From assembly GCA_001599715.1 (NCBI GenBank), contig BCHU01000009.1, positions 930,001 through 994,000 of the forward strand: DNA of 64,000 bases. The letters are read 5' to 3'. Position 1 is the stretch's first letter. Every line of letters begins with the position of its first letter. This DNA is from Phaeotremella fagi. Its lineage: Eukaryota > Basidiomycota > Tremellomycetes > Tremellales > Phaeotremellaceae. Positions 12,894-24,088 of this stretch are shown piece by piece. The notes beneath the pieces are model-generated. The model worked only from the letters and a program-made list of their open reading frames with translations, did no database searches and was not told where the DNA came from. A program made the position numbers and the translations under genes.

Positions 12894-13019
12894 CTCTCTT
12901 TGTTGTGCCTGATGCATTTTGATCTTTGCTTTGGTGTTGCTGTCAACAATTCATGGTACGATTCAGGTGTAATTAAATATCAGACTTAGTCGTTCAATAC
13001 TCCTCTCCAACTACCTGCA

Positions 13020-14596
13020 ATGGTCTCAACCCGTTCCCAGACCTCAACAACCGTTCCCAAAGATGAAAACAGAATTATAGCAATAGTAACAGGAGCTAAC
13101 AGGTGAACCAAACAAATCCACGAAAATCACGTTCATAAACTAATCCTTAAATCAGTGGATTTGGGTTAGGTATCTGTCACCTCCTCCTCTCCTCCCTTTC
13201 TCATCCAATCAACACCCCCATCCCCCTCTCAGCACCCCAAGAAACAGCTCTCGCACCAAACCAATCCCACCTCCTCGATCAATCCACTACCATATCCCCG
13301 TTAACCACCGACCCCAACGACGATATCAACCACAAAGCTACCAAGTCCATCCAGGATCCACCGCCAGCTCTGACTCTTATATTAGCTTGTCGATCTGGTA
13401 AGAAAGCTCAGACGGCTATCGACCTGGTTGAGCGGAAACATTTACATGAACTTGAGAAAAGACGGGGGAGGGGTGTAGAGGTTAGGGAAGGTTGGTTGGA
13501 GAGTTTGGAGATCGTTTGGGAAGGTGTGGATTTGGATTCTGTAGGTGGTCCCAATGGAGTTTTAGGATTCTGTGAGAGAATCAAGAAAAAGTTTGTCTAC
13601 CAGTCAATGAGATCTTAGGTCTATACTGACGACTGGTAGCTATCCCCATGTCACTTCTTTATTCTTGAATGCTGGTTTGGCACCGGTGTATGGATTGGAT
13701 TATCTTGGTTTCGCAAAACAGATCGTTACACAAGGATTAACTTATGCAACTTCACATCCTGATTTCAATCTTCAAACTAGAGGGTTGATGAGTGCTGACG
13801 GTGAAAGAGGTTGTGTTTGGGGTACAAACGTTTTAGCACCTTACATCATGGTATGTCAAGTGAAATCTAATAGCAATGATCTAACACTTTCCCAGGCAAA
13901 AGAACTTTTACCACTTTTAGATAAATCACCTCAAAACCTACCTTTACAACCTAGAATCATTTATACAAGTTCGTTGGAAGCAGAATATCGTATGATGTTA
14001 CCGAACACCCTCGAAAACGATCCGGAACTGTTAGATTACAAAATGCCTTATCAAACTTCAAAATATTTTGGTGATTTGGTGATTCAAGAGTTGGATCGTG
14101 AGATTAATACTTCACCTGAAAGAAATGGGAAACCGGTCGTTCGATGTATCATCGGTGAACCTGGTATCGTCGCTACCAACATCGTCACTGCTGGTTTAGG
14201 AGCTTGGTCTTGGCTAGTAACGATAAAATGGATATTATATTGGATGACAGTATACTTCGTGAGTCCCAACCAAGTCCCCTAAAATGTAAAAAGTATACAC
14301 ACTAAAGTAAAACCCAGGTCCGTCTCTTAGGATCCAAAAAACATCCAACATTCCCCACGGAAGGTGCACAACCAATGTTATACGCCGCCTTCATACCCAA
14401 CAAATATCTTCAATCACCTTTGAAGATCCCAGGACAGAAATTCGGGGTTTTGGCTTCGAGATTTGGGAAAGCTAAAGTTGAGTATGGGGAGGTTGATCAG
14501 TGGAGTTTAGCTTTTGAGGAAGGGTTGGGGAAGGGGATCGCTGAGAGATGTGAGAGTGTGAGGTTGGATTGGAGGAGGAGGGAGGGGTTGGATTAG
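13020..14596 (+). CDS. ERG27: 3-ketosteroid reductase (ergosterol pathway)
   Basis: Five exons (13020-13102, 13156-13590, 13640-13850, 13896-14258, 14318-14596) total 1371 nt, giving 456 aa. It is a short-chain dehydrogenase: the NADPH-binding TGANSGFGLG spans the first intron, an LNAGLAP strand follows, and the catalytic Tyr/Lys pair is YQTSK within KMPYQTSKYFGD, preceded by the serine in IIYTSSLEAEYRM. The IYTSSLEA segment, the overall length and the IGEPGIVATNIV segment fit Erg27, which reduces the C3 ketone during C4-demethylation of sterols together with Erg25 and Erg26 at the ER. The insert at 13206-13370, rich in Pro/Asp/Asn, makes it longer than the yeast enzyme (347 aa). A hydrophobic stretch near 14195-14258 may be a membrane segment. 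Confidence 0.9.
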
Positions 14597-14798
14597 GTTG
14601 TTGCATTTGTTGCATTTCTGTTGCATATTCACAAAGGCAGAATGTTTATGTTATGGTTTTTAGTCATACCGGTGCCTGAATCCAGTCGTCAAATGATGAT
14701 GTTGTATTTACAATTTACGTTCTGTCTTTCAAGCAATAACAATCAAGTATAGTAACAAGCAAGCACCAACATAAACCCAACATTCACCTACACCTACC

Positions 14799-15834
14799 AT
14801 GCCACCCTCCAGAACCCATCCTCATCCACACATGAACGAACCAGATGAAATAACGAATCTAACCCTGGAAGAGATTCAAGAAAGACTTCAAAGGAACGAA
14901 AGGTTACTGAACATGTCCACGACAACACTTTTATCGACTTCACCAACGATCTCAACAAGTCCTGTAACACCTATCCGTGATAGGTTGTTGAAAGTTCGAA
15001 AGAATTTACGGGACAGGGAGGCTGTTTTGATTAGTGAGAAAATGAATGGTTTGGAGCTCAGTCCCGGGGCTGGCGCTGGCGCTGAGGGTCGACGATCGTC
15101 GTCGTCATCAACTGGTGGTGGTAATGGGATAGCTGGGAAAAGTGGGAAACAGAGGGCGTTGGAATATATTAAATTGAATGAATCTAATGGTCCTAGGAAT
15201 TCTAGATCTATCATTTTGTAAGTATCCCCTTTGTCAATATCTGTCGTTACTGATATCGAATAATTCTTTTTTTCTCATTAGACCAATCGAGGAAAGTATC
15301 GCACTAGGTCATAGAGATTTCGATAATCAAACTGCTATACAACTATCTACCATGTCACTAACTTCTTCAACATCAACTTCACATTCGAGTTCTATCCCAA
15401 TCAATCAATCGTCTTCATCTTCGTCTTCCAAACAACGGTCGTATATCGGTACAGGTACAAGCAAACAAAGAGCATACGACGACATAGCCGAAGCTCAACA
15501 AGCAGCGCGTCTGAATTCCATCCTAAAATCCAAGAAATCCAACAAGTACCCCGAAGGGGAGGACGAGGATAGCGATCAAGACATGTTCGATATCGATGAT
15601 CGATACCAAGGAGAGGAAGAGAGGGAATACGACGGTGATGGATTACCTTCAAATTCTTATGAAGAGGATATAGAAAGTTCGGGGGATGCTGTTAAGAATT
15701 CTGTTGAAGGTGTGGATGAGGGTTTGGATGGTGGTGGAGTTTTTTTGGAGGGGAACGATGATTATTTGGATGATGAGGTTGGTGGGGGTTTAGAGATGGG
15801 GGAGGGGAGGGAGATTATATTGAGTGAGAAATGA
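14799..15834 (+). CDS. Unrecognised Ser-rich, acidic-tailed protein
   Basis: Two exons (14799-15217 and 15282-15834) total 972 nt, giving 323 aa. I do not recognise the family. The visible features are a short predicted helical segment near residues 10-35 (NLTLEEIQERLQRNERLL) and a second basic helical segment (TPIRDRLLKVRKNLRDRE). Ser tracts lie either side of the intron. The motif KQRALEYIKLNES in exon 1 is echoed by KQRAYDDIAEAQQAARL in exon 2. The C-terminal third is Asp/Glu/Gly-rich. The gene follows ERG27 in tandem, 202 nt after its stop. The repeated KQRA-Y motif may mark short linear binding motifs. No signal peptide or membrane segment is seen. Confidence 0.7.
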
Positions 15835-16438
15835 GGGGAGGGGATTTTTGGAATGAAGGTGTGTTTTCTTGGAAGAATCATGGTCTTGCTTTACCACTGG
15901 TCATCCCTTGGGAAATCATCATGGTACGGATATCATGTTGAAGGAGAACTCACGGTTGTAATCGATATCAATGTGTAGATGCAATGGTGATCGATGGACT
16001 GGACGTTGTTCTGGGTGGTGACGAGGTCAATGACAGCGCTGACAACCACTACGGCGAAGATCAAATTGCGTTTTACAAACAAAAACTGAACTGGATTGGA
16101 GGTGGATACATTGGAAAACCTTCAAGACTACTTGTTCACGCCCTATCTCTTTAACCTAAATGCTGAAAACCTTCTTGACCGTTTCTGAAAACAAAGAGAG
16201 AAAAAAGGCTCCGGACTGTTAGAAGGGACTTCGTGGAATCACCTCCAATTTCCCTTGGACATTTGTCTTCTCAGACCAGAAGTCATGTGTAGATATCGCT
16301 TAATTCATATTTATCAAGGAGGTTAGTCTTCCAACTCAGGATGTTATCGGTCAACCACGTTTTTGTCAAGATGACGACATATCGGGAGGAAAACGAATCG
16401 AACTTGGCTTCCAATTCTTCTTGTGACGCTACAACTCT

Positions 16439-16541
16439 CGGCTTCTAACGCAGTTTTTCTACGAATTTTCGTATGGTGCTATCAGAAGAAATAGAGGAGA
16501 ACAGCCTTCTGAAGTAAGATTTCTATCGGTGAAATGGATAT
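16439..16541 (+). repeat. Tandem repeat copy 1 (103 nt)
   Basis: The unit begins CGGCTTCTAACGCAG. I count 9 mismatches in 103 aligned positions against the next copy and no gaps. The core TCAGAAGAAATAGAGGAGAA and the following CAGCCTTCTGAAGTAAGAT are identical in both. Confidence 0.85.
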
Positions 16542-16644
16542 CGGCTTCGAACGCAGTCTTTCTAAGAATTTTCAAATGGTGTTGTCAGAAGAAATAGAGG
16601 AGAACAGCCTTCTGAAGTAAGATCTCTATCGGTGAAATGGATTT
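16542..16644 (+). repeat. Tandem repeat copy 2 (103 nt)
   Basis: Directly adjacent to copy 1 and about 91% identical. Similarity to the third copy continues past 16644 through TTTCCAGGATGA. Confidence 0.85.
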
Positions 16645-16679
16645 CCAGGATGATAGTATTTATTTTAATAAATGAAATC

Positions 16680-16800
16680 TGGCGTCTTCCACGAATTTCA
16701 TAAGTTGTTATCCGAAGAAATGACGAAACGGCCTTCTGAAGTAAGATTTTCTATCGGTAAAATAGATTTCCAGGATGACAATATGCACTTCAATAAAGGA
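16680..16800 (+). repeat. Tandem repeat copy 3 (diverged)
   Basis: A shortened, more diverged copy. It keeps CGAAGAAATGA, GCCTTCTGAAGTAAGAT, CTATCGGTAAAAT and GATTTCCAGGATGA in the same order as copy 2. Confidence 0.7.
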
Positions 16801-17102
16801 AGTTTGGCTTCTTATGTGACATATTTTCGGGGAAATAGCTTATCAAATGAGAAATACTTATCGGGGGAAAATGGAAGTCGTTGGCTTCTAATTCAACAAA
16901 TCATTGGAGCAGGTTGCCAATTTAATATGAGGTAGGTGGTCTTCGTTGTGTTGGAAGCCCAGTGGAGCGCTGAACTAGTTTCTATAAGGAAGAACTATTC
17001 TTGTCCCGTTCTTTCTTTCTCTTTTCCCCACCAACTTTGGAACTCACATATTTTTAATTCAACAAATAATATCACAACTTCCAATAACTTTCCAATCTTC
17101 CG

Positions 17103-18244
17103 ATGTCAACAAAACAGTCAAGCTCAAACACAGAAGTCCCCAGAATCATCTCTGATTTGACTTTACGTCAATTCTATGAGTGGTCAGACGAGGAGGAGGG
17201 TATCAAAATGAGATTCGGTAATTAGTAAGTTTCCTTTCGTGGCTGGTTTGGTCTGTAGTAGTATCCTTCATGTTAAGTAGCTTGTGAACTCACTCAACAC
17301 TTAGCAACAATCGTCTCAGGGTTTATTGCAACACAACCTCTTATCCCCGATTAAGCGTCCGTTCAAACAACCGACGTTACGGTTATTGGGAGTGTTTTAT
17401 CGATCTCACCACCGAAAACGGAACCAACGAACGAATCGCTAGACAACCCAGAAACACAGGAGAATCAATGGAGAAAGTCGAAAACAGAATGGGAGATTTT
17501 TTGAAGGAGAAATGGATCACCAAAGAACAAGCCGAAGATTATACTCGAAAAGCTGAGTTGATGCTCCTTTATACTCGTCGATTACAAACCTATTTCTTAT
17601 CACAAGAAACCATCGACAAATGTGATCGTGTTGTCACAAAATCGTACGATCCAAAACGTACTGAGGTCCTAGAAGAATGTAAGAGGTATTCAGAGAAGCT
17701 TGATAAATACGCACGTAGTCTCAACAAGCAAAAGCCATTCGTCTATGGATATCCGCCACAAGGTTCCTTGATGGATTCAGAAGGTAAAGAGCTCACAGCT
17801 CATTCCGAAGCTCCAGCAACAAAGGACGAGGTTGGTAACGAAACCGAATCAAGTGTTGGTGGAGGTGATTGTATCCCACTAGAGTCCATCATCACCCCAG
17901 AAGTCAATGAGGTCAACCAAGAAGATGAGTTAGGTAAAGGTGAGATCCTTTCATCAACAAAGGAGGAGAAAGAGAAGGATCAATCAAGCGTCGGTCAAGA
18001 TAGCCAAATCTCTGGAGAACCGCTCGTCTCAGAAAGTAATGAGGATGCTCAAGTAGTCTCATCAGCCGGTGATGTCCACCCGTTTTCAACACCAATTCGG
18101 GATCAACCGGCAAATCAATCAAATGCTACTGAGAGTAGCAGTGCTTTCGGTTCAGCTGTCTCCTCTCAAAAGTACGACACTAGCAACACCACTTTCTACT
18201 TCATCGACGCTGATGCGGGATGCGAGACTGATATGTCCGACTGA
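17103..18244 (+). CDS. Unrecognised 353-aa protein, possibly lineage-specific
   Basis: Two exons (17103-17224, 17305-18244) total 1062 nt, giving 353 aa. The N-terminal about 110 aa hold a compact segment with the cysteines YCNTTSYPRLSVRSNNRRYG and YWECFIDL. The spacing and the Arg-rich middle recall a GRF-type zinc finger (C..., N-G-R-F/Y, ...C), but only two cysteines are obvious, so this is weak. A charged helical, probably coiled-coil region follows at residues about 120-220 (EKVENRMGDFLKEKW; AEDYTRKAELMLLYTRRLQ). The C-terminal about 130 aa are acidic, Ser/Glu-rich and disordered. The gene sits beside the decayed repeats in a gene-poor patch, which suggests a fast-evolving locus. No symbol can be given. 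Confidence 0.7.
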
Positions 18245-18908
18245 TTGATGGGCGATAGGAAGGTGTTGTATAAATTGTAGGATACTTAAGTTCACGGGAG
18301 GGTAAAGTGCAGAGAAAAAAAAACCAAAAAGAAAAAAAAAGAATGAGGTTAGTGGAGACCGAACGAATGTGGAGTGTATGGCTATCTGCTGATATATGAT
18401 ACGAGAATAAGTGATGCATGTTTTGAGAGTCAAATGACGTTTGCATTGCTATCGAGATAATGAACTTATTTCAATGACTTGCATCGAAAGTTAAGATTGC
18501 AATTGATGATAGATCGATTTAGAATCTTACCCTTGTGCACAAAGCCGTTTCGCTCCACAGTCGGTCTTAAGATGTTTGCAAGCTCAGGATGAAGCGGAGT
18601 ATTTTGGTTCTGAAGACCCAAGGCTGGGGATTTTAAGTCGAGCGAGGAATGAGGATCAGATTTACTGGGTTTGCGGGTTTGACAATAGACGTGCCAAATC
18701 AAATACCAGCGTCCTCCACTAGATTGAAGACAGCAGAGGCTGTAAGAACATTATATGTGGTACTTCAATTCATCACCTGAGCCCAAGCTGGATTCTGACC
18801 TGTTGAAAAATTTACCTCTAAATACATGATTGTGATTACAACTAAACAATGCACTATCAATACAAATATACAATCTTTTACACGAGAACAGCTAGAAAAA
18901 CTTTTACG
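18245..18908. other. Convergent 3' intergenic region
   Basis: About 660 nt between the stops of the orphan gene and calcipressin. It contains an A-rich purine tract at about 18315-18345. No splice-consistent frame or RNA gene is recognised. Confidence 0.55.
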
Positions 18909-19781
18909 CTAAACTCTTGGAGGCATAGCAGTTGGGATCATCTTCATCCGTCCACCGGGTGTCATACTATTGAAAGTATTTTGACCAACCCCATAAACCT
19001 GACTAGGTGAATTCCACAAATCCCCAAAACTCCCATCAACAGCTTCGTCCGTATCCCATTTCTTCCCACCTTCCGGTCCACCAGAAGGCGACCCCAATCG
19101 TTCAGTATCCTCAACGACAAAAGAGAAATCATCAATTTCCAAGATAACTTCTTTCCCGTCATTCCTTACTCCGTTCAACTGTAGTTTCAATAAAGCGTTT
19201 TGAAGATCTTCAGCTAGGGTTGTTGAATTTGGTGAATCCTCTCTTATGGGTTCCCAACCTTCGGGTGGGGAGCCTGGGGGTGAGATTAGGAAGTTTTTGG
19301 TGATTTCAGGTGGAGAGAGATGGTTCGTGGTTTGATCTATTGATATTGGAGTTGGTGGGAGCGTATATAAACGAAGTATAACACTGATAAGGATGAATAA
19401 TGGTTAGCGTTTTAAAATTAGAAATAGTGATTGTTGACAAACGTACGTCTTTTTTTTGGAAAAATATTCTTCTTCCCCACCATCCAACTTCTCAGCGAAA
19501 TTTAAATCCAATCTCAAAAAATCGCCATTGGATTTAGCGTTCCCAGCCTCATCAAAACTATCGTATACTATGATAACCCTCCCAAACCCACGTATAGGAC
19601 ACCAATGAACGATCTTCCCGAAAGATTCATAATGTTCTTTCAGGATTTGTAGGATTTCTTTTTGGAAGAGTTCTTGATGGGGTAGGAGGAGGGTTAGGGT
19701 GTTGGTTGGTTCTGATTGGGGTTTTGGGGGTTCTTTGATGAGTTCTGGTGGTGGGGGGATTGAGATTTTGGGTTGGGTCAT
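18909..19781 (-). CDS. RCN1: Calcipressin (regulator of calcineurin)
   Basis: Two exons (19781-19447, 19383-18909) total 810 nt, giving 269 aa. The family hallmarks are all present. An RRM-like N-terminus contains YESFGKIVHWCPIRGFGRVI. The strand VILRLYTLPPTP is interrupted by the intron. The SP-repeat signature is FLISPPGSPPEGWEPI. A C-terminal acidic segment EVILEIDDFSFVV also follows. The ISPPGSPP serines are the GSK-3/MAPK sites that switch calcipressin between inhibitor and activator of calcineurin. The Cryptococcus ortholog has been called Cbp1. The gene is divergent from PNC1 with 214 nt between starts, sharing one CACGTG palindrome. Confidence 0.93.
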
Positions 19782-19877
19782 TGGTGGGTGTTGGTTGGTG
19801 TTGAATGTTTTTGTCAGAGGTTCTTTGTTCTTTCTGTAGCTTTTATCTAATCTCGATCAAAGCTACGTCGTGGTTTA

Positions 19878-19887
19878 GTCACGTGAC
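19878..19887. promoter_or_regulatory. GTCACGTGAC palindrome in RCN1/PNC1 divergent promoter
   Basis: A perfect 10-nt palindrome centred on CACGTG, about 97 nt upstream of the calcipressin start and 109 nt upstream of the PNC1 start. It lies almost midway between the two genes. Identical in sequence to the element upstream of DBP4. Confidence 0.6.
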
Positions 19888-19995
19888 AGTGAGTCATCAT
19901 CTAGCATATATTGATAACGATGACGGCAAACAGTTGGCAACCAAAGACCAAGTTTAAGTCAATCAAGGTGACTACGAGAGACACTCGACCCCACG

Positions 19996-20916
19996 ATGAC
20001 CAAAAAGGTGCTGTTCATAGTAGACGCTCAGAATGATTTCCTTCCCAAAGGTTCATTAGCGGTAGAAAAGGGTTTAGAGATCATACCCAGAATAGAGAAT
20101 CTGTTAGACAGATCGAAATGGGATTGGGATTTAGTGATCGCTACGCAGGTATGTATAACGTATCGATAATTACAACTGGAGACTCAATGGCGATAGGATT
20201 ATCATCCACCTGGACACATCTCATTCGCGTCTTCACATCCCAACCATCAACTTTTCGACACTATCACTATCAAAAATAAATTAGGGGTCGAATATGAACA
20301 AACGCTATGGCCGGATCATTGTGTTCAAGGTACTTTCGGTGCTGAGATTGATGGATCTGTAAGGAAAGCATTGGAACCTTGGAAAGATAGATTGAAAATC
20401 GTTCGTAAAGTGAGTATGATCGACTTTTTGAATTGATTTTTTTTTCATGGCTGATTATTGGACGATCCTCTTAGGGTTGCCATAAATGTATAGAAGCTTA
20501 TTCGGCTTTCGAAGGTTATTTGACTGAGGGCGATGACCCAAAAGAACCTGATGGAGATGTTATCAACGGAACAAGTTTTGATCAACCTTTAAATGAAGTT
20601 ACAAATTATCTTAATCGTAATGGGATAAATAAAGTCCTCATTACAGGTTTAGCGACTGATTATTGGTATGTCCAAGCGATGAATTCATATTGTCCTAACA
20701 TGCGGTAGTATCAAAAGTACAGCGAATTCATCGATTTCAGCTCCATTCCCTACAGGATTGATCAAAAACGCTATACGAGCGGTTAACGAACAGTCTGAAT
20801 CGGAAGTTTACGCTGAATTGAGGAGAAACGGTTGTGTGGTCTTTGGACTGAATGATAGTGGTGATGATGAAGACCAATGGGAATTAGAATTGAGGGATTG
20901 GATGGAAAAGGAATAA
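19996..20916 (+). CDS. PNC1: Nicotinamidase
   Basis: Four exons total 765 nt, giving 254 aa. The isochorismatase-fold catalytic triad is visible: Asp in VDAQNDF at the N-terminus, Lys in LKIVRKGCHK, and Cys in ATDYCIKSTA. The cysteine codon is split by the last intron (about 20666-20708). The metal-binding residues are in QDYHPPGH and WPDHC. The enzyme converts nicotinamide to nicotinate plus ammonia in the NAD salvage pathway and so controls nicotinamide inhibition of sirtuins. If the third intron is retained, the frame ends within it and the catalytic cysteine is lost, so splicing is essential for function. Length is slightly more than the yeast enzyme (216 aa) because of a short Asp/Glu-rich insert. 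Confidence 0.95.
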
Positions 20917-22923
20917 TGATTAGGGCTCATGAAAGTACGAGTCCGATTTGGCTGGTGCGAGGAAAGGGATTCTCAAGTTAATTACTTGTTGTATGTATGC
21001 ATCCTGTCATGGCTTAGGGTTCCTGGATGTGATCGTACGCTACACCTCAATCTCCATAGGTAAATTGGAACATTTGTAGCTACCCCCTAGATATAATTAA
21101 TCCGACCTAACGTCATAGTGAGGCACCTTTGCACCTTGGAAGGGAATGTAACTGTAGTCGGTGATACAGATTGGGACTCGCACGCCGCCTATTCGGTTGG
21201 TGAAATCTTCAAGGTGAAATCAAATGTGCTGATGATCACTTGTGGAGATGTCGAGGCGTAGATCGTGTATGAACCTATGTGGACGATGGCTAAAGAGTGC
21301 ATGATGATCAGACATAGGTAATGTTATGTTGTTCGCAACTTGTCTGATTCATACTCATAACGTAAAAAGAACAGTGGTGAAACAAATAGATAACGAAACG
21401 CGTTCTAAGCGTGTATGTGACGCGTCTTGTTGAATAATAATGTAATAATCACCATCCATCCCTATCGTGCGTGACTAACTAGCATCCTTCTAGAACCAGA
21501 ACCTCATTTCGAAGACCCAGATAGATCAGAACACAAGGACATAGTGTACATACAGTAGATCAAAGACATATGAATGACCCGCAATCCAAGGAAGAATTCG
21601 TAATCGGTAAAACCCATTCTTAAGGGAAGAACTCACCAACCCTCACGCTCACCCTATAAATAAGCTACAGAAAACACCCTACGGAATCGACGGAGAACTT
21701 ACCTTTCATTTCAAGTGATTCCTTTACGAGAATAAACACGAAATTGTCACCTTTCATTATGGCATCTCAAGGAGGTTTGTAACACTTCGCACTTCGCACA
21801 ACCCACAACGCCCAACGACTCACACGCTCTTTAACGATGGAACAATTCGCTTCCAAGGTAACTAGTTAATCGTCAACCTACATACTCGATGGTTAGCTTG
21901 GATCTATACGTCTGATCCCAGATTTCGGGATACTGTATGTAGGCATGTAGGGAAAGTTAGTAGTAGTCGTTTTAGGTATGAGAAAATAATAATGCGGGTT
22001 ACAAATTCCATGTCTCGTGTGATGGTATTTCGTGACGAAACGTCGTTACTTTTTAAACCGACCCTTGTTGTCTAGTCAAGTCTTAGCATTGGCCCCAGAA
22101 TCAGCACTAGATATTTACTCATACTACATCTCTTTTAACTTCACTTAACTCAACTCTTTTCATTTCATTCAAAACACTTAATTCAAACAATACGTTTTTC
22201 ACTCTCCTTTCATTTCTTTATTCGCTCTCGGTTTCATTGTTTTAGTCGAGTGAAAGATATAGGAGACGTCAACTATAATCCAAATCATAATTATCACGCT
22301 ACGAATACCGAATTCCAAGTCAAGTAAACGACAATCACTGTAGAAGGTCAACATCTAACCTTGTTCGCAAATACGGAGTAAAATTGTAAATTACATTGTT
22401 TCCTCAATTAAAACAAAGTCAAATCAAATCGCAAAGCGAAAGAAGGAGCGAAGCTAAAGAAATCAACTAATCAATCAACTGATAACTTAACTTAAGTAAC
22501 TTGCCTGTGGTCAGCATACCTCAACGATATATATTCGATAGTCGCCATCCAAAATTGAATTGAATTCACAATTGGATTCGGACTAATCGAAACCCTAGGA
22601 ATTTTATATTACTCAACTTAAAACTCATTCATTCAATTGGATATTTTGGGTTATTGTTTTTGAGCGGGAACCACAGAGGTTAGCTCTGAATTATTGTATT
22701 GCTCTCTGGTGGTGGTCTTGACGCTACGATATATTTTTAAGTCTATTTCGAACTAGGTGAGTTTAATCTCTATTTCAATCTCTTTTCGTATAAACCCTAA
22801 CGTTTCACGAAAGAGTTCAATCGAAATCATTTGTGTTTTTTTTTTTTCTCACGTTCATAAACATTTTACATCGAGTTGAAGGATCATATATAAGTATCTG
22901 GGAGTAGATACATCAATACCAAC
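20917..22923. other. Long intergenic region / probable leader
   Basis: A 2.0-kb stretch without a supported protein gene, the longest in the window. A short ATG frame at about 21760 (ATGGCATCTCAAGGAG before a GTTTGT) cannot be extended convincingly. The second half is AT-rich and pyrimidine-rich (CTTTCATTTC, TCACTCTCCTTTC), as in fungal core promoters and long 5' leaders. A candidate leader intron begins at GGTGAGTTTAATC near 22756 and could end at an AG before the ATG at 22924. Confidence 0.5.
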
Positions 22924-23844
22924 ATGGAATCCAGTTTTATCAACACTGCTATAACTACCCAAGAGAAATTATCAAATTTAAACTCAAATTCCGATTCCCA
23001 TTCCAGTTCTAATCCCAATCCCAATCCCAATTCCAATTCCAGTCTTAAACCACCACCACCAACCAAAACCAAAATGAACAGATCAATCTCACCAGTTCTC
23101 CTAGCCCCACCCCAAAGACCAGGTAACAGACGACAAATCTCCTTACAAGCCCGACCGACACCCTATCCCTCCCTCTCCCCAACTCTCATACCCACCAACG
23201 GCGCTACACCATCCAAACCAAAACTAATGAGACCAGGTGCACCCCGTCGATGTCATTCGTTCTGTGGTGACGGTAAAGCTTCAACTTACGCTCTCGCTTC
23301 AACTTCATCAGCTACTTTCCTCACACCAGATAAAAGAGGGTTATGCGCTCCACCACTGGAACGTACACTTTCATCTATCGGTCAACAAGGTAATCGAACT
23401 GGTTCGAATCAAATCATGAATCGCCCATCTGGTCTTTCAGCTCTTATGGAACGTAACGGTTCTTCTGATAATATTCAATTCAATTCTCCATTGAATACTC
23501 CTTTACCTTCACCTTCTTACATGATCGATGAATGGGTTAACACCGAGTTGAAAAAGGTATGTCGATTCCATGTATTCTATCCTTGTCTCCTTTTGCTTAC
23601 TTGTGGCCTTTAGTCTAATCAACAACCAATCATCGTACCAACAATCAAAATTCATCCTACACTAACCCCACCACGTCCATCCATCTCATCATATCCTTCA
23701 GAAAGTACAGTCTCATCAAGGGAATCATCACCTACCACCCCAACCCTTGAAGTCTCATCTTATCCATCCTCACCTACCCCGACCAAATCTAAAGAATTGG
23801 AATTAGAAGGAATGCTCGATGGTGTAACTGATTTATCTATTTGA
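22924..23844 (+). CDS. Unrecognised low-complexity protein
   Basis: Two exons (22924-23556, 23614-23844) total 864 nt, giving 287 aa. The N-terminus has an imperfect Asn-Ser-Asn-Pro repeat encoded by tandem CCCAAT/TCCAAT units (about 22981-23045). A basic Pro-rich part follows with a distinctive GAPRRCHSFCGDGKAS motif. The remainder is Ser/Thr/Pro-rich with several SP/TP sites and ends in a short acidic helix (ELELEGMLDGVTDL). No fold is recognised. The very long upstream region and the SP-rich tail suggest a regulatory protein under elaborate control, which is inference only. Confidence 0.75.
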
Positions 23845-24088
23845 GCGTGGGTATGTACTGTACAGTGGCTGCTTTTCAGTAGTCGAAGAAGAAAAGACAA
23901 GAAGAAGAATTTATTCGTTGATGGACATTTTGTAGTATATACTGGCTCTGGATTGCGACTCGACCTTTGACTTGACATCTGTAGCATCAATTTTTATTTG
24001 TAAATAACTTAAAATCTCATTCTATATATCTGTTACTCCATACATGAAATGAAAAAAAAAACATTAATTGAAACGAAAGAAACACCTC

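Larger units (their letters stand above)
15835..17102. other. Gene-poor region with decayed repeats
   Basis: About 1.27 kb with no supported gene. The first 600 nt have no recognisable content. From 16439 there is a degenerate tandem repeat (annotated separately). An 87-codon open frame at 16672-16935 covers the third repeat copy, but the same stretch is out of frame or interrupted in the other copies, so I do not call it a gene. Confidence 0.6.

Noticed and set aside
16672..16935. 87-codon open frame over the third repeat copy
   Set aside because: The homologous stretches in copies 1 and 2 are out of frame or contain stops, there is no domain, and no splice partner was found.
18466..18702. 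78-codon minus-strand frame between the orphan gene and calcipressin
   Set aside because: Too short, no motif and no supporting splice structure.
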